A stretch of DNA of 7,128 bases from assembly GCA_937916025.1 (NCBI GenBank), contig CALGGX010000549.1, forward strand, positions 1-7,128, in the 5' to 3' direction. This DNA comes from an uncultured Selenomonadales bacterium. GTDB lineage: Bacteria; Bacillota_C; Negativicutes; Selenomonadales; Selenomonadaceae. Shown in pieces: positions 1-7,062 of the stretch. The notes beneath the pieces were generated by a model. It was not told the DNA's origin and did not search any database. It was given only the letters and a program-made list of their open reading frames with translations. Position 1 is the stretch's first letter. Each line of letters starts with the position of its first letter. Made by a program: the position numbers and the translations under genes.

Positions 1-1827
1 ACCACAAACAGCGTCGTCAGCGTGCTTGAAGGCGGCGAACCTACAGTTATCACGAACCCCGAAGGCAGTCGAATCACACCGTCTGTCGTCGGCTTTACGA
101 AAGACGGGCAGAGACTCGTCGGTCAGCTCGCAAAACGTCAGGCGGTCAGCAATCCCGACCGCACGATCGCTTCGATCAAACGGCATATGGGCGAAGCGGG
201 CTATAAAGTCACGATCGACGGCAAAGATTACACGCCGCCGGAAATTTCCGCAATGGTTCTGCAGAAACTCAAAGCGGACGCCGAAGAATATCTCGGTGAG
301 AAGGTTACGCAGGCAGTCATTACGGTTCCGGCATATTTCAGCGACTCGCAACGTCAGGCAACGAAAGACGCGGGCAAAATCGCCGGTCTCGAAGTGCTTC
401 GCATCATCAACGAGCCGACGGCGGCGGCACTTGCGTACGGTCTCGACAAAGACAAAGACGAAACGGTGCTCGTGTTCGATCTCGGCGGCGGCACTTTCGA
501 TGTGTCGATCCTCGAAATTTCTGACGGCACGTTTGAGGTCAAGGCGACGAACGGCGATACGCATCTCGGCGGCGACGACTTCGATAAGAAGGTCATGGAT
601 TGGATGGTCGCGGAGTTCAAGCGCGATAACGGCATCGATCTTTCAAAAGACAAAATGGCGGCGCAACGTCTGATCGAAGCGGCTGAAAAGGCAAAAATCG
701 AGCTGTCGAACATGACGCAGACGAATATCAACCTGCCGTTCGTCACGGCGGACGCGAGCGGTCCGAAGCATCTCGACTTGACGTTGACTCGCGCGAAATT
801 CGACGAGTTGACTCGCGATCTGGTCGAGCGCACGATGGGACCGACGCGCAAAGCAATGAACGATGCCGGTTTGAAGGGCGATAAGATCGACAAGATCATT
901 CTGGTCGGCGGCTCGTCTCGCATTCCGGCAGTGCAGAATGCAATCCGCGAAATTCTCGGCAAAGAACCGTCGAAGGGCATCAATCCGGACGAATGCGTCT
1001 CGGTCGGCGCGGCAATTCAAGGCGGAATTCTCGGCGGCGAAAAGAAAGACATCGTCCTGCTCGATGTAACTCCGTTGTCGCTCGGCATCGAGACGATGGG
1101 CGGCGTGTTCACTCGCATCATCGATCGCAACACAACAATCCCGACAAAGAAATCGCAAGTGTTCTCGACGGCGGCGGACAATCAACCGTCGGTCGAAATT
1201 CATGTACTGCAAGGCGAGCGCGAGATGGCGGCTTACAACAAGACGCTCGGAACATTCATTCTGTCGGATATCCCGCCGGCTCCGCGCGGAGTTCCGCAAA
1301 TCGAAGTCACATTCGACATCGATGCAAACGGCATCGTCAATGTCAGCGCGCGCGATAAAGGCACCGGTCGCGAACAGAAAATTACGATCCAATCGTCGAG
1401 CGGCATGAGCAAAGACGACATCGATCGCATGGTCAAAGAGGCGGAAGCGCACGCGGCAGAAGATAAGGCGCAGAAAGATGCCGCCGATGCGAAAAATGAA
1501 GCCGAGCAAACCGTATACCAGGCGGATAAGACGTGCAAGGATTTGGAAGGCAAAGTCGATGGCGGCTTGCTTAAAGACGTGCAGACGGTCAACGACGAGC
1601 TCAAGGCGAAGTTGAAAGACAACGCATCGCCCGAGGAACTCAAAAAAGCAGTCGAAAATGTGCGGCAGGCGTTGTACAAAGTGAGTTCGGCGGCGTATCA
1701 ATCGACGGGCGGTCAACAACAGGGCAATCCGAACGCCGATTTTTCAAAGCAGGAAGAACCGCCGAAGCAGAATGACGACGGCACGATTGATGCCGAGTAT
1801 ACCGAAGTTAAAGACGATAAGAAATAA
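1..1827 (+). CDS. dnaK: Chaperone protein DnaK (Hsp70), 5'-truncated by window edge
   Basis: DnaK is the cytosolic ATP-driven Hsp70 that binds exposed hydrophobic peptides, working with DnaJ and GrpE. The reading frame is open from base 1. The first codons read [12 protein letters not shown], which is the phosphate-1 loop of the family after the usual start-proximal GIDLG, so only about ten residues are missing; the GTG at 22 is an internal valine. In window codon numbers, the ATPase domain shows [12 protein letters not shown] (about 136-147), [10 protein letters not shown] (160-169), HLGGDDFD (188-195) and LVGGSSRIP (301-309). The interdomain linker [13 protein letters not shown] is at about 350-362. 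The beta-sandwich substrate-binding domain and the helical lid follow. The tail [12 protein letters not shown] matches the conserved bacterial DnaK C-terminus. With the missing residues the length is near 618, normal for the family. The nucleotide-binding domain lacks the Gram-negative insert. Any upstream promoter or CIRCE element lies outside the window. Identity is certain. Confidence 0.98.
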   Translation, partial: TTNSVVSVLEGGEPTVITNPEGSRITPSVVGFTKDGQRLVGQLAKRQAVSNPDRTIASIKRHMGEAGYKVTIDGKDYTPPEISAMVLQKLKADAEEYLGEKVTQAVITVPAYFSDSQRQATKDAGKIAGLEVLRIINEPTAAALAYGLDKDKDETVLVFDLGGGTFDVSILEISDGTFEVKATNGDTHLGGDDFDKKVMDWMVAEFKRDNGIDLSKDKMAAQRLIEAAEKAKIELSNMTQTNINLPFVTADASGPKHLDLTLTRAKFDELTRDLVERTMGPTRKAMNDAGLKGDKIDKIILVGGSSRIPAVQNAIREILGKEPSKGINPDECVSVGAAIQGGILGGEKKDIVLLDVTPLSLGIETMGGVFTRIIDRNTTIPTKKSQVFSTAADNQPSVEIHVLQGEREMAAYNKTLGTFILSDIPPAPRGVPQIEVTFDIDANGIVNVSARDKGTGREQKITIQSSSGMSKDDIDRMVKEAEAHAAEDKAQKDAADAKNEAEQTVYQADKTCKDLEGKVDGGLLKDVQTVNDELKAKLKDNASPEELKKAVENVRQALYKVSSAAYQSTGGQQQGNPNADFSKQEEPPKQNDDGTIDAEYTEVKDDKK

Positions 1828-1855
1828 TCCGATTGCGACTCGAAAAATGTTGGGA

Positions 1856-1894
1856 GGAGTCGGGACTCAAAACTCCCGGCTCCGAATTTTTTTT
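1856..1894 (+). terminator. Intrinsic-terminator-like hairpin between dnaK and dnaJ
   Basis: The left arm GGAGTCGGGA (1856-1865) pairs with TCCCGGCTCC (1874-1883). This gives ten consecutive base pairs including one G-U, around an 8-base loop (1866-1873). After GAA comes an uninterrupted run of eight T (1887-1894). This has the full form of a Rho-independent terminator. It lies 28 bases after the dnaK stop and immediately before the dnaJ ribosome binding site. I infer that it makes dnaJ transcription partial by attenuation, or that it stabilises the dnaK 3' end after processing. I saw no separate dnaJ promoter in the remaining 15 bases. Confidence 0.8.
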
Positions 1895-1895
1895 C

Positions 1896-1903
1896 AGAGG
1901 TGA
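1896..1903 (+). promoter_or_regulatory. Ribosome binding site deciding the UUG start of dnaJ
   Basis: AGAGGTGA contains a seven-base match (GAGGTGA) to the complement of the 16S rRNA 3' end and lies six bases before TTG 1910-1912. It fixes the UUG codon as the start: the encoded MAAKKDYYAILG is the canonical DnaJ N-terminus and no ATG or GTG competes nearby. The site begins two bases after the terminator U-run, so terminator structure and translation initiation are close together. Confidence 0.85.
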
Positions 1904-1909
1904 CGACAA

Positions 1910-3085
1910 TTGGCGGCGAAAAAAGATTACTATGCGATCCTCGGCATAAACAAAAACGCCACGGACGACGAGATCAAAAAAGCATACAAGTCCATGGCGA
2001 AGAAGTATCATCCCGATCTGAACAAATCGCCGGATGCGTCGGAGAAGATGAAGGAGATCAACGCGGCGTATGATGTTTTGAAGGATCCGGAAAAACGCGC
2101 GCGATACGATCAATTCGGCGATGAAAACTTCGGCGGCGGAGGATACGGCGGCGGAGGAGGAAGAGGTCCGCGCGCGGAAGATATTTTCGGCAACATGGGC
2201 GGAATGGGCGGCGGAATGTTTGACGACATTCTGCGCAATTTCTCCGGCGGCGGACCTCAACCGGGCGGCGGACGTCAACAGCCGCAACAGGGACCGGCGC
2301 GCGGTGCCGATCTTCGTTTTGATCTCGGCATCGAATTTGAAGAAGCCGTTTTCGGAAAAGAGATGACGATCAAGGTTCCGCGCTTGGAAACCTGTACGGA
2401 ATGCGGCGGCAACGGCGCGGAGAAGGGAACCGATCTCGTCATTTGCCCGGATTGCAACGGCTTGGGGCAAAAACAAACCGTCCGACAGATGGGCTTTATG
2501 CGAATGCAGACGGTTGAAACGTGCGGTAAATGCCACGGCTCCGGCAGAATTCCCAAAACGCCGTGCTCGCATTGCCATGGCGAGGGCAAAGTCAAAGTCA
2601 CGCGCGAGATTCGGATCAACATTCCGCGCGGCATCGACAACGGGCAGCGCATTCGCGTGCAGAGCGGAGGTCAGGCAGGCGAACGCGGCGGTCCGAACGG
2701 CGATCTTTATGTTTACATCAACATTCGCCCGCATCAGATTTTCAAACGTCAGGGCAACGACATTTTCTGCGAAGTGCCGATCTCGTTCGTGCAGGCGGCA
2801 CTCGGAGCCGATGTCGATGTTCCGACCGTCGACGGCAAAATCTCGTTAAAAATTCCTGCCGGAATTCAGTCGGGCACGGTGCTTAAAGTCAAGGGTAAAG
2901 GCGTGCCGTTCTTCCGGGGCGAAGGGCGCGGCGATGAAAACGTCACGATCAAAGTGCTCACGCCGAAGAATTTGACCGATCGGCAGAAAAAATTGCTGAA
3001 ACAGTTTGAAGAAGACATCGACGATCGAACGGTGCATCCCGAAAAAAAAAGTTTTTTGGATAAACTTAAAAGTTTTTTTTCTTAG
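1910..3085 (+). CDS. dnaJ: Chaperone protein DnaJ (Hsp40, class A)
   Basis: DnaJ is the cytosolic co-chaperone that delivers unfolded clients to DnaK and stimulates its ATPase. At 391 residues it has the full class A layout. The J domain is at about 1-70, with the HPD triad at 34-36. A long Gly-rich G/F linker runs from about 74 to 127, partly built of GGY/GGG repeats. The zinc-binding domain has four CxxCxGxG repeats: CTECGGNG (Cys162/165), CPDCNGLG (179/182), CGKCHGSG (205/208) and CSHCHGEG (219/222). Beta-rich C-terminal domains I and II follow, then a short basic tail. All eight zinc cysteines are present. The start is UUG, supported by the strong ribosome binding site and by J-domain homology. 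The gene follows dnaK after 82 bases that contain a terminator-like hairpin, so its expression probably relies on readthrough. A run of nine A and two T-runs near the 3' end are potential slippage sites. Confidence 0.98.
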   Translation: MAAKKDYYAILGINKNATDDEIKKAYKSMAKKYHPDLNKSPDASEKMKEINAAYDVLKDPEKRARYDQFGDENFGGGGYGGGGGRGPRAEDIFGNMGGMGGGMFDDILRNFSGGGPQPGGGRQQPQQGPARGADLRFDLGIEFEEAVFGKEMTIKVPRLETCTECGGNGAEKGTDLVICPDCNGLGQKQTVRQMGFMRMQTVETCGKCHGSGRIPKTPCSHCHGEGKVKVTREIRINIPRGIDNGQRIRVQSGGQAGERGGPNGDLYVYINIRPHQIFKRQGNDIFCEVPISFVQAALGADVDVPTVDGKISLKIPAGIQSGTVLKVKGKGVPFFRGEGRGDENVTIKVLTPKNLTDRQKKLLKQFEEDIDDRTVHPEKKSFLDKLKSFFS

Positions 3086-3096
3086 ACAATTTAAAA

Positions 3097-3133
3097 GGTC
3101 TCTTCTCTTGGTGAGAGGAGACCGATTTTTTTT
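3097..3133 (+). terminator. Rho-independent terminator after dnaJ (possibly bidirectional)
   Basis: GGTCTCTTCTC (3097-3107) pairs with GAGAGGAGACC (3113-3123) as an 11-bp stem with one G-U pair and a five-base loop. GA and eight T (3126-3133) follow. It starts 11 bases after the dnaJ stop and ends the dnaK-dnaJ transcript. Read on the minus strand, the same stem is followed by TTTT (complement of 3093-3096), so it may also stop transcripts of the convergent radical SAM gene that ends at 3200, though more weakly. I saw no better terminator for that gene in the 114-base convergent gap. Confidence 0.88.
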
Positions 3134-3150
3134 GTTCCTTTGAAAGGAAC
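3134..3150. repeat. Perfect 8-bp palindrome in the convergent intergenic gap
   Basis: GTTCCTTT and AAAGGAAC are perfect inverted arms around a single G at 3142. The palindrome directly abuts the T-run of the dnaJ terminator. As RNA it could form a 6-bp stem with a 5-base loop. On the minus strand it is followed by A residues, so it is not a terminator for the opposing gene. Its role is unknown: it may add RNA stability, back up termination, or be chance. Confidence 0.5.
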
Positions 3151-3199
3151 CGAACAACATGTCCGATGTTTGCGACCTCGTCATTATTTCGGCTGAAGT

Positions 3200-5794
3200 T
3201 TATTCATCGAGCAAATCATGTCCGTGTGCGGTTAAAGTGAGGCGATGAATTTTTACGCGTCCGAGCTCGGCGGCGAGCGCAAACCGATCGATCAGAGTTT
3301 GCAGAACTTCAATCGGCTTGACGCTCCCGACTGCCGATATGCGAATGTAGACCGTCAATTTCAATTCCGAGCCGAGTTCTGCAACTTCGATCGGGCGCGC
3401 AATGTACGTCTTCAATTCGATCTCGCGCGTCTTCTTCGGCGTCACGCGCAGGATTTTCAATTCCGAAGCGCGGTTGAATGAATCGACCGCTTTCCGCGCC
3501 GCATTTAAATCGCCGTCGAAAGGAACCGTGATCTCGAAACGCGACTCGTCAATCGACGCCATTAACGCCGGGACTTTTCCCTGCAGTAATTTCAATCGCA
3601 AAACTTCCGCGCCGCGCGGCAACTGTTCATTCAATCGAGTGAACACTTCCGAGGGCGGGATTTTTTTTGTCAGCTCGAAATCGAAATACTCGGCGTCACT
3701 TGTCGTGCCGACCGCCAATGCCGAGCCGAACGACATCTTCATGTGCGGATTGAATCCCTGCGAATACGCAATCGGCAACTTCGATCGGATCAACGCGCGT
3801 CGATACACGTCGACATAATCCAAATGCGAGAGTATTGCGATCTCCTCGCCTTTTCTGATCTTCGCGCGATAAGTGTAATTGACCGAATTCTGCTCGGGAG
3901 TTTCGAGCGTCCGCGCGGCGGTCGTCGATTGATTTGATTGCGCCGAATCCGGAGCATAATCGATCACGCGCGCCGCGAGTTGAGGACATACGCCGCAATT
4001 TTGACAATGCGTCCGACGACAATCAGACGTCAATTGCGCCGACATCGCGCGCTCCCATTCGTCGAGAAGAAAATTTTTCCGAACACCCGGCGACGTGTGC
4101 TCCCACGGCAACGGCTCATAAAAATCCCGCGTCCGCTCATTGAAATATTTCCGATCGATGCCGCATTGATCAAACGCCGCGTTCCATTTGTCGACATCGA
4201 AATGATCCGACCAGCCGTCGAATTTTGCGCCGAGCTTCCACGCCGTTTCGATCACTTTCGACAGCCGACGATCGCCGCGCGCCAAAACTCCTTCCAACGA
4301 CGACAGCTCCGAATCATGGTAATTGAAAACAATCGCCCGATCGCGAATGTTGTCTTTCAGCAATTGTTGACGGCGTTGAAATTCTTCGATCGGAACCTGC
4401 GCAAACCATTGAAACGGCGTCCACGGCTTGGGCACGAAACACGAGACGCTGACCGTGACTCGGACGCCGCGCCGCCCTTTGATCGACACGTACAAATCGA
4501 TGACGCGTTTCGCCAGCCGCGCGATGCCGATAATGTCTTCATCCGTTTCTGTCGGCAAGCCCATCATGAAATACAGTTTGACCGATTGCCAACCGCGCTC
4601 AAATGCCGCCGCGCACGCCGTCATCAGATCATCTTCCGTGACGCCCTTGTTGATCACGTCGCGCAATCGCTGAGTACCCGCTTCCGGCGCAAAAGTCAAT
4701 CCCGACTTCCGAACTTGCTGCATTTGATGCGCGAGATCGATCGAAAAACTGTCGATGCGGAGCGAAGGCAATGAAAAACTCACGCGCTCGTCTCGAAAAT
4801 CGTTCCTCAGCTCGTCGACCAGCCGTCGAAGGCAGGAATAATCCGCCGAAGACAGCGATGTCAATGAAATTTCGTCATAACCGGTTGCATCGATCATTCG
4901 TCGCGCCATTGATCGGAGATTTTCTGCCGAACGCTCGCGCGCGGGGCGATAACTCATGCCGGCTTGACAAAATCGACAGCCGCGAGTGCAGCCGCGAAAC
5001 AACTCGAGCATCAGTCGATTGTGGACGATGTCGAGGTACGGCACGATCGGACGCCGGACGCTCGGCACGGAATTCATGTCGCGAACGATGCGTTTGAAGA
5101 TCACGCGCCGCGCGGAGTCTTCGAGCGGTTGCATGCCGATGAAGTCATTGCCGAGATACATGGGCTCATAAAAACTCGGCACGTAAATGCCGTCGATGCT
5201 CGAAAATCGGCGCAAAAATTCCCGACGCCCGCCGCGTTTGCCTTCGCGCTTCCATTCGACAAACGCATCAACGACTTCGCCGAGAATTTCCTCGCCCTCG
5301 CCGACCACGAAGAAATCAAAAAACTCCGCGACCGGCTCGACGTTGTAAACGCAGGGACCGCCGCCGACAACAAACGGCTCATCCTCGCCGCGCTCGCTCG
5401 CTCGGAGCGGAATCGATGCGAGATCAAGCATGTTGAGGACGTTGGTAAAAATCATTTCGTATTGCAGAGAGAAGCCGAGGAAATCGAATTGCCGAATCGG
5501 CTCTTTCGACTCGAGCGCAAACAGCGGGATCGATCGCGCGCGCATTTCGTCTTCCATGTCGAGCCACGGATCGTAGACTCGTTCCGCCGCACAATCCGCG
5601 CGGGCGTTCAAGATGTTGTAGAGGATCGCCAAGCCGAGATTTGACATGCCGACTTCATAGACGTCCGGCAAGGCGAGCGCAAACGTGCATTCGACTGCCG
5701 AATGATCTTTTATGACGGCATTGAACTCGCCGCCGGTGTAGCGCGCGGGCTTGGTGACTTTCTGCAAAACTTCGTACGGAATTTCTACTCTCAA
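3200..5794 (-). CDS. Fused radical SAM protein, TIGR03960 + TIGR03936/DUF2344 type, function unknown
   Basis: This 864-residue protein is a predicted cytosolic iron-sulfur radical SAM enzyme whose substrate is not known to me. Residues about 1-230 form an N-terminal domain resembling the B12-binding-like region of this family (PDVYEVGMSNLG at 43-54, GGGPC at 144-148), but I see no DxHxxG cobalamin motif. The radical SAM domain carries CTRGCRFC, with Cys269, Cys273 and Cys276 placed to bind the 4Fe-4S cluster, and runs to about 480. A second cysteine group (592, 597, 600, 603; C-x4-C-x2-C-x2-C) precedes a polar linker at about 612-638. Residues about 640-860 match the TIGR03936/DUF2344 region (SHLDYVDVYRRAL, YSQGFNPHMKMSFG). 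In many Firmicutes these two parts are separate adjacent genes; here they are one chain. The start is UUG, with TGAGG eight bases upstream and family-like sequence from residue 12 on. It lies 13 bases downstream of rodA and is probably in the same operon. The family call comes from memory of sequence patterns. Confidence 0.88.
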   Translation of the reverse strand: MRVEIPYEVLQKVTKPARYTGGEFNAVIKDHSAVECTFALALPDVYEVGMSNLGLAILYNILNARADCAAERVYDPWLDMEDEMRARSIPLFALESKEPIRQFDFLGFSLQYEMIFTNVLNMLDLASIPLRASERGEDEPFVVGGGPCVYNVEPVAEFFDFFVVGEGEEILGEVVDAFVEWKREGKRGGRREFLRRFSSIDGIYVPSFYEPMYLGNDFIGMQPLEDSARRVIFKRIVRDMNSVPSVRRPIVPYLDIVHNRLMLELFRGCTRGCRFCQAGMSYRPARERSAENLRSMARRMIDATGYDEISLTSLSSADYSCLRRLVDELRNDFRDERVSFSLPSLRIDSFSIDLAHQMQQVRKSGLTFAPEAGTQRLRDVINKGVTEDDLMTACAAAFERGWQSVKLYFMMGLPTETDEDIIGIARLAKRVIDLYVSIKGRRGVRVTVSVSCFVPKPWTPFQWFAQVPIEEFQRRQQLLKDNIRDRAIVFNYHDSELSSLEGVLARGDRRLSKVIETAWKLGAKFDGWSDHFDVDKWNAAFDQCGIDRKYFNERTRDFYEPLPWEHTSPGVRKNFLLDEWERAMSAQLTSDCRRTHCQNCGVCPQLAARVIDYAPDSAQSNQSTTAARTLETPEQNSVNYTYRAKIRKGEEIAILSHLDYVDVYRRALIRSKLPIAYSQGFNPHMKMSFGSALAVGTTSDAEYFDFELTKKIPPSEVFTRLNEQLPRGAEVLRLKLLQGKVPALMASIDESRFEITVPFDGDLNAARKAVDSFNRASELKILRVTPKKTREIELKTYIARPIEVAELGSELKLTVYIRISAVGSVKPIEVLQTLIDRFALAAELGRVKIHRLTLTAHGHDLLDE

Positions 5795-5802
5795 TTGTAT
5801 TG

Positions 5803-5807
5803 CCTCA
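5803..5807 (-). promoter_or_regulatory. Ribosome binding site deciding the UUG start of the radical SAM gene
   Basis: On the minus strand TGAGG directly follows the rodA stop codon TAG (5810-5808) and lies eight bases before TTG at 5794-5792. The first in-frame ATG is codon 50, which would cut away the conserved N-terminal segment, so UUG is the best start. The tight 13-base spacing suggests translational coupling with rodA. Confidence 0.75.
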
Positions 5808-6929
5808 CTACCACAAGAATTTTTGTTGTCGGAAATTGATGTTCATCAAAATTGTGATCGCCATGATGTTTGTCGTCAACGAACTCACGCCGTAACTCAT
5901 CAACGGCAGCGGGATGCCCGTCACCGGCATGATGCCCGTCGTCATTCCGACATTAACGAGCACATGAAACGCGAGCATCGAGGTAATCCCGACCGCGAGC
6001 AGGCGTCCGAACATGTCAACGGCTTCGCGCGCAATCTGAATGCCGCGCCACATCACGATCAAATACAAAATCAAAAGCACGACCGCGCCGACAAAGCCGA
6101 GTTCTTCTCCAACCACGGCGAAGATAAAATCCGTGTGATTTTCCGGCAAAAAATTCAATTGACTCTGCGTGCCTTCAAACAATCCCTTGCCGAACAACAT
6201 TCCCGAGCCGATTGCGATTTTCGACTGAATGATGTGATATCCGGAGCCGAGCGGATCGACATTCGGATCGAGAAAAACCATGATGCGCATCTTTTGATAA
6301 TCCTTCATGAAATGCCACAAGATCGGCGTCGAGGCGAGTCCGGCGAGAAAAATTCCGACCAGCAATCGGATTTTGATGCCGCTCACGAAGATCATGCCGA
6401 AAAAAATCGCCATGAAAACGAGCGAAGTTCCCAAGTCCGGCTGTTTCAACACGAGCAGGAACGGCACGCCGACATATGCCGCAATCGGCAACAGGTCGTG
6501 CATGGAATTCAATCGCCCGACGCGTTCTTCCAACACCGACGCCAGGCAGATGATCATGATCAATTTCGAGAACTCCGACGGTTGCAAACTGATCGGTCCG
6601 AGCTGAATCCAGCGTTGCGCGCCGAGTGCCGTCTGACCGAACAACATTACCGCCAGCAACATTATCAGATTAAAGACATAGAGTCGACTGCCGTACTGTT
6701 GTAAGCCGCGATAATCGAAATTCATAAAAAAGATCGCGAGCATGATATTTATGAATGCGAAAAGCCCCTGCCGTTGCACAAACCAAAATCGTTCTTCGCT
6801 CGGCGTGTTGACGTGCGTCGCGCTGCTGATGATCACGATGCTGTAAATGATGATCGCCAACGCCGCAATCAGCAATTCAAAATCGATTTTGCGGAAGAGT
6901 CGCTTTGTATCCGGTGACAAAACTGCCAT
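5808..6929 (-). CDS. rodA: Rod-shape-determining peptidoglycan polymerase RodA (SEDS family)
   Basis: RodA is the integral-membrane SEDS glycosyltransferase that polymerises lipid II into glycan strands during cell elongation, paired with a class B PBP (PBP2) and the MreBCD complex. The protein has 373 residues, usual for RodA, and about ten hydrophobic membrane segments (for example near 18-36, 51-70, 118-133, 168-184, 276-295, 311-330 and 343-362). Family motifs visible are GAQRWI (103-108), LQPSEFSKL (115-123), KQPDLGTSLVF (162-172), GSGYHIIQSKIAIGSG (228-243), LPENHTDFIFAVVGEELG (261-278) and GIPLPLMSYGVSSL (338-351). Asp267 in HTDFIF is the position equivalent to the essential aspartate of RodA proteins. 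The HTDFIF and GIPLPLMSYG context favours RodA over FtsW, though SEDS members can be confused. The ATG start has a GGAGTGA site seven bases upstream. It is the first gene of a two-gene operon with the radical SAM gene; no mre, PBP2 or min genes are in view. Confidence 0.93.
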   Translation of the reverse strand: MAVLSPDTKRLFRKIDFELLIAALAIIIYSIVIISSATHVNTPSEERFWFVQRQGLFAFINIMLAIFFMNFDYRGLQQYGSRLYVFNLIMLLAVMLFGQTALGAQRWIQLGPISLQPSEFSKLIMIICLASVLEERVGRLNSMHDLLPIAAYVGVPFLLVLKQPDLGTSLVFMAIFFGMIFVSGIKIRLLVGIFLAGLASTPILWHFMKDYQKMRIMVFLDPNVDPLGSGYHIIQSKIAIGSGMLFGKGLFEGTQSQLNFLPENHTDFIFAVVGEELGFVGAVVLLILYLIVMWRGIQIAREAVDMFGRLLAVGITSMLAFHVLVNVGMTTGIMPVTGIPLPLMSYGVSSLTTNIMAITILMNINFRQQKFLW

Positions 6930-6936
6930 CGATTTA

Positions 6937-6943
6937 TCACTCC
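6937..6943 (-). promoter_or_regulatory. Ribosome binding site of rodA
   Basis: On the minus strand GGAGTGA lies seven bases before the ATG at 6929-6927. It is a strong Shine-Dalgarno sequence at normal spacing and confirms the rodA start. Confidence 0.8.
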
Positions 6944-6979
6944 GTTCGGTTGAAAGCGTGGTGTAAATTCCTGCAACGT

Positions 6980-7007
6980 ATTATAGCAGGGCGGATTTTT
7001 TTATCAA
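6980..7007 (-). promoter_or_regulatory. Sigma-70/sigma-A-type promoter for rodA and the radical SAM gene
   Basis: On the minus strand TTGATA (7007-7002) is followed after 16 bases by a perfect TATAAT (6985-6980). The -35 matches consensus in five of six positions. The spacer begins with six A. Transcription would start near 6973, giving a leader of about 44 bases before the rodA ATG. The 5-bp inverted arms CCTGC (6970-6974) and GCAGG (6986-6990) flank the -10 box and might be an operator, but they are short. Confidence 0.72.
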
Positions 7008-7026
7008 GCGCGGATCGATCATACGA

Positions 7027-7055
7027 TTGACTTTTTTGAGCTCGGCTGATAAAAT
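7027..7055 (+). promoter_or_regulatory. Candidate promoter for the divergent gene at the right edge
   Basis: TTGACT (7027-7032) is followed after 17 bases by TAAAAT (7050-7055). A TGA just before the -10 box (7047-7049) gives an extended -10 (TGn). Each hexamer matches consensus in five of six positions. The start site would fall near 7062, almost on the ATG at 7063, so the transcript would have little or no leader. It is divergent from the rodA promoter, with 19 bases between the two -35 boxes. Confidence 0.5.
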
Positions 7056-7062
7056 TTTGTTG

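Noticed and set aside
22..24. GTG as the start of dnaK
   Set aside because: The frame is open to base 1 and the codons before it encode the conserved TTNSVVS segment, so the true start lies upstream of the window.
643..1719. Long minus-strand open frame (358 codons) opposite dnaK
   Set aside because: It lies wholly opposite the certain dnaK gene, its Arg/Asp/Phe-rich composition is typical of an antisense shadow, and it shows no recognisable domain.
1787..1813. Possible dnaJ promoter in the end of dnaK (TTGATG, 15 bases, TTAAAG)
   Set aside because: The spacing is short, the -10 match is poor, and it would lie upstream of the terminator hairpin in any case.
1828..1909. CIRCE heat-shock operator between dnaK and dnaJ
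   Set aside because: The inverted repeat here does not resemble TTAGCACTC-N9-GAGTGCTAA; it fits a terminator instead.
1808..2734. Minus-strand open frame (308 codons) opposite dnaJ
   Set aside because: It is a shadow of the certain dnaJ coding frame with low-complexity Arg/Ala-rich translation and no family resemblance.
3938..4774. Plus-strand open frame opposite the radical SAM gene
   Set aside because: It is antisense to a clearly conserved protein, and its Arg-rich translation has no motifs.
5751..6704. Plus-strand open frame of 317 codons opposite rodA
   Set aside because: Its translation is full of His, Asp, Gln and Arg, the expected antisense of a hydrophobic membrane protein gene; rodA is certain.
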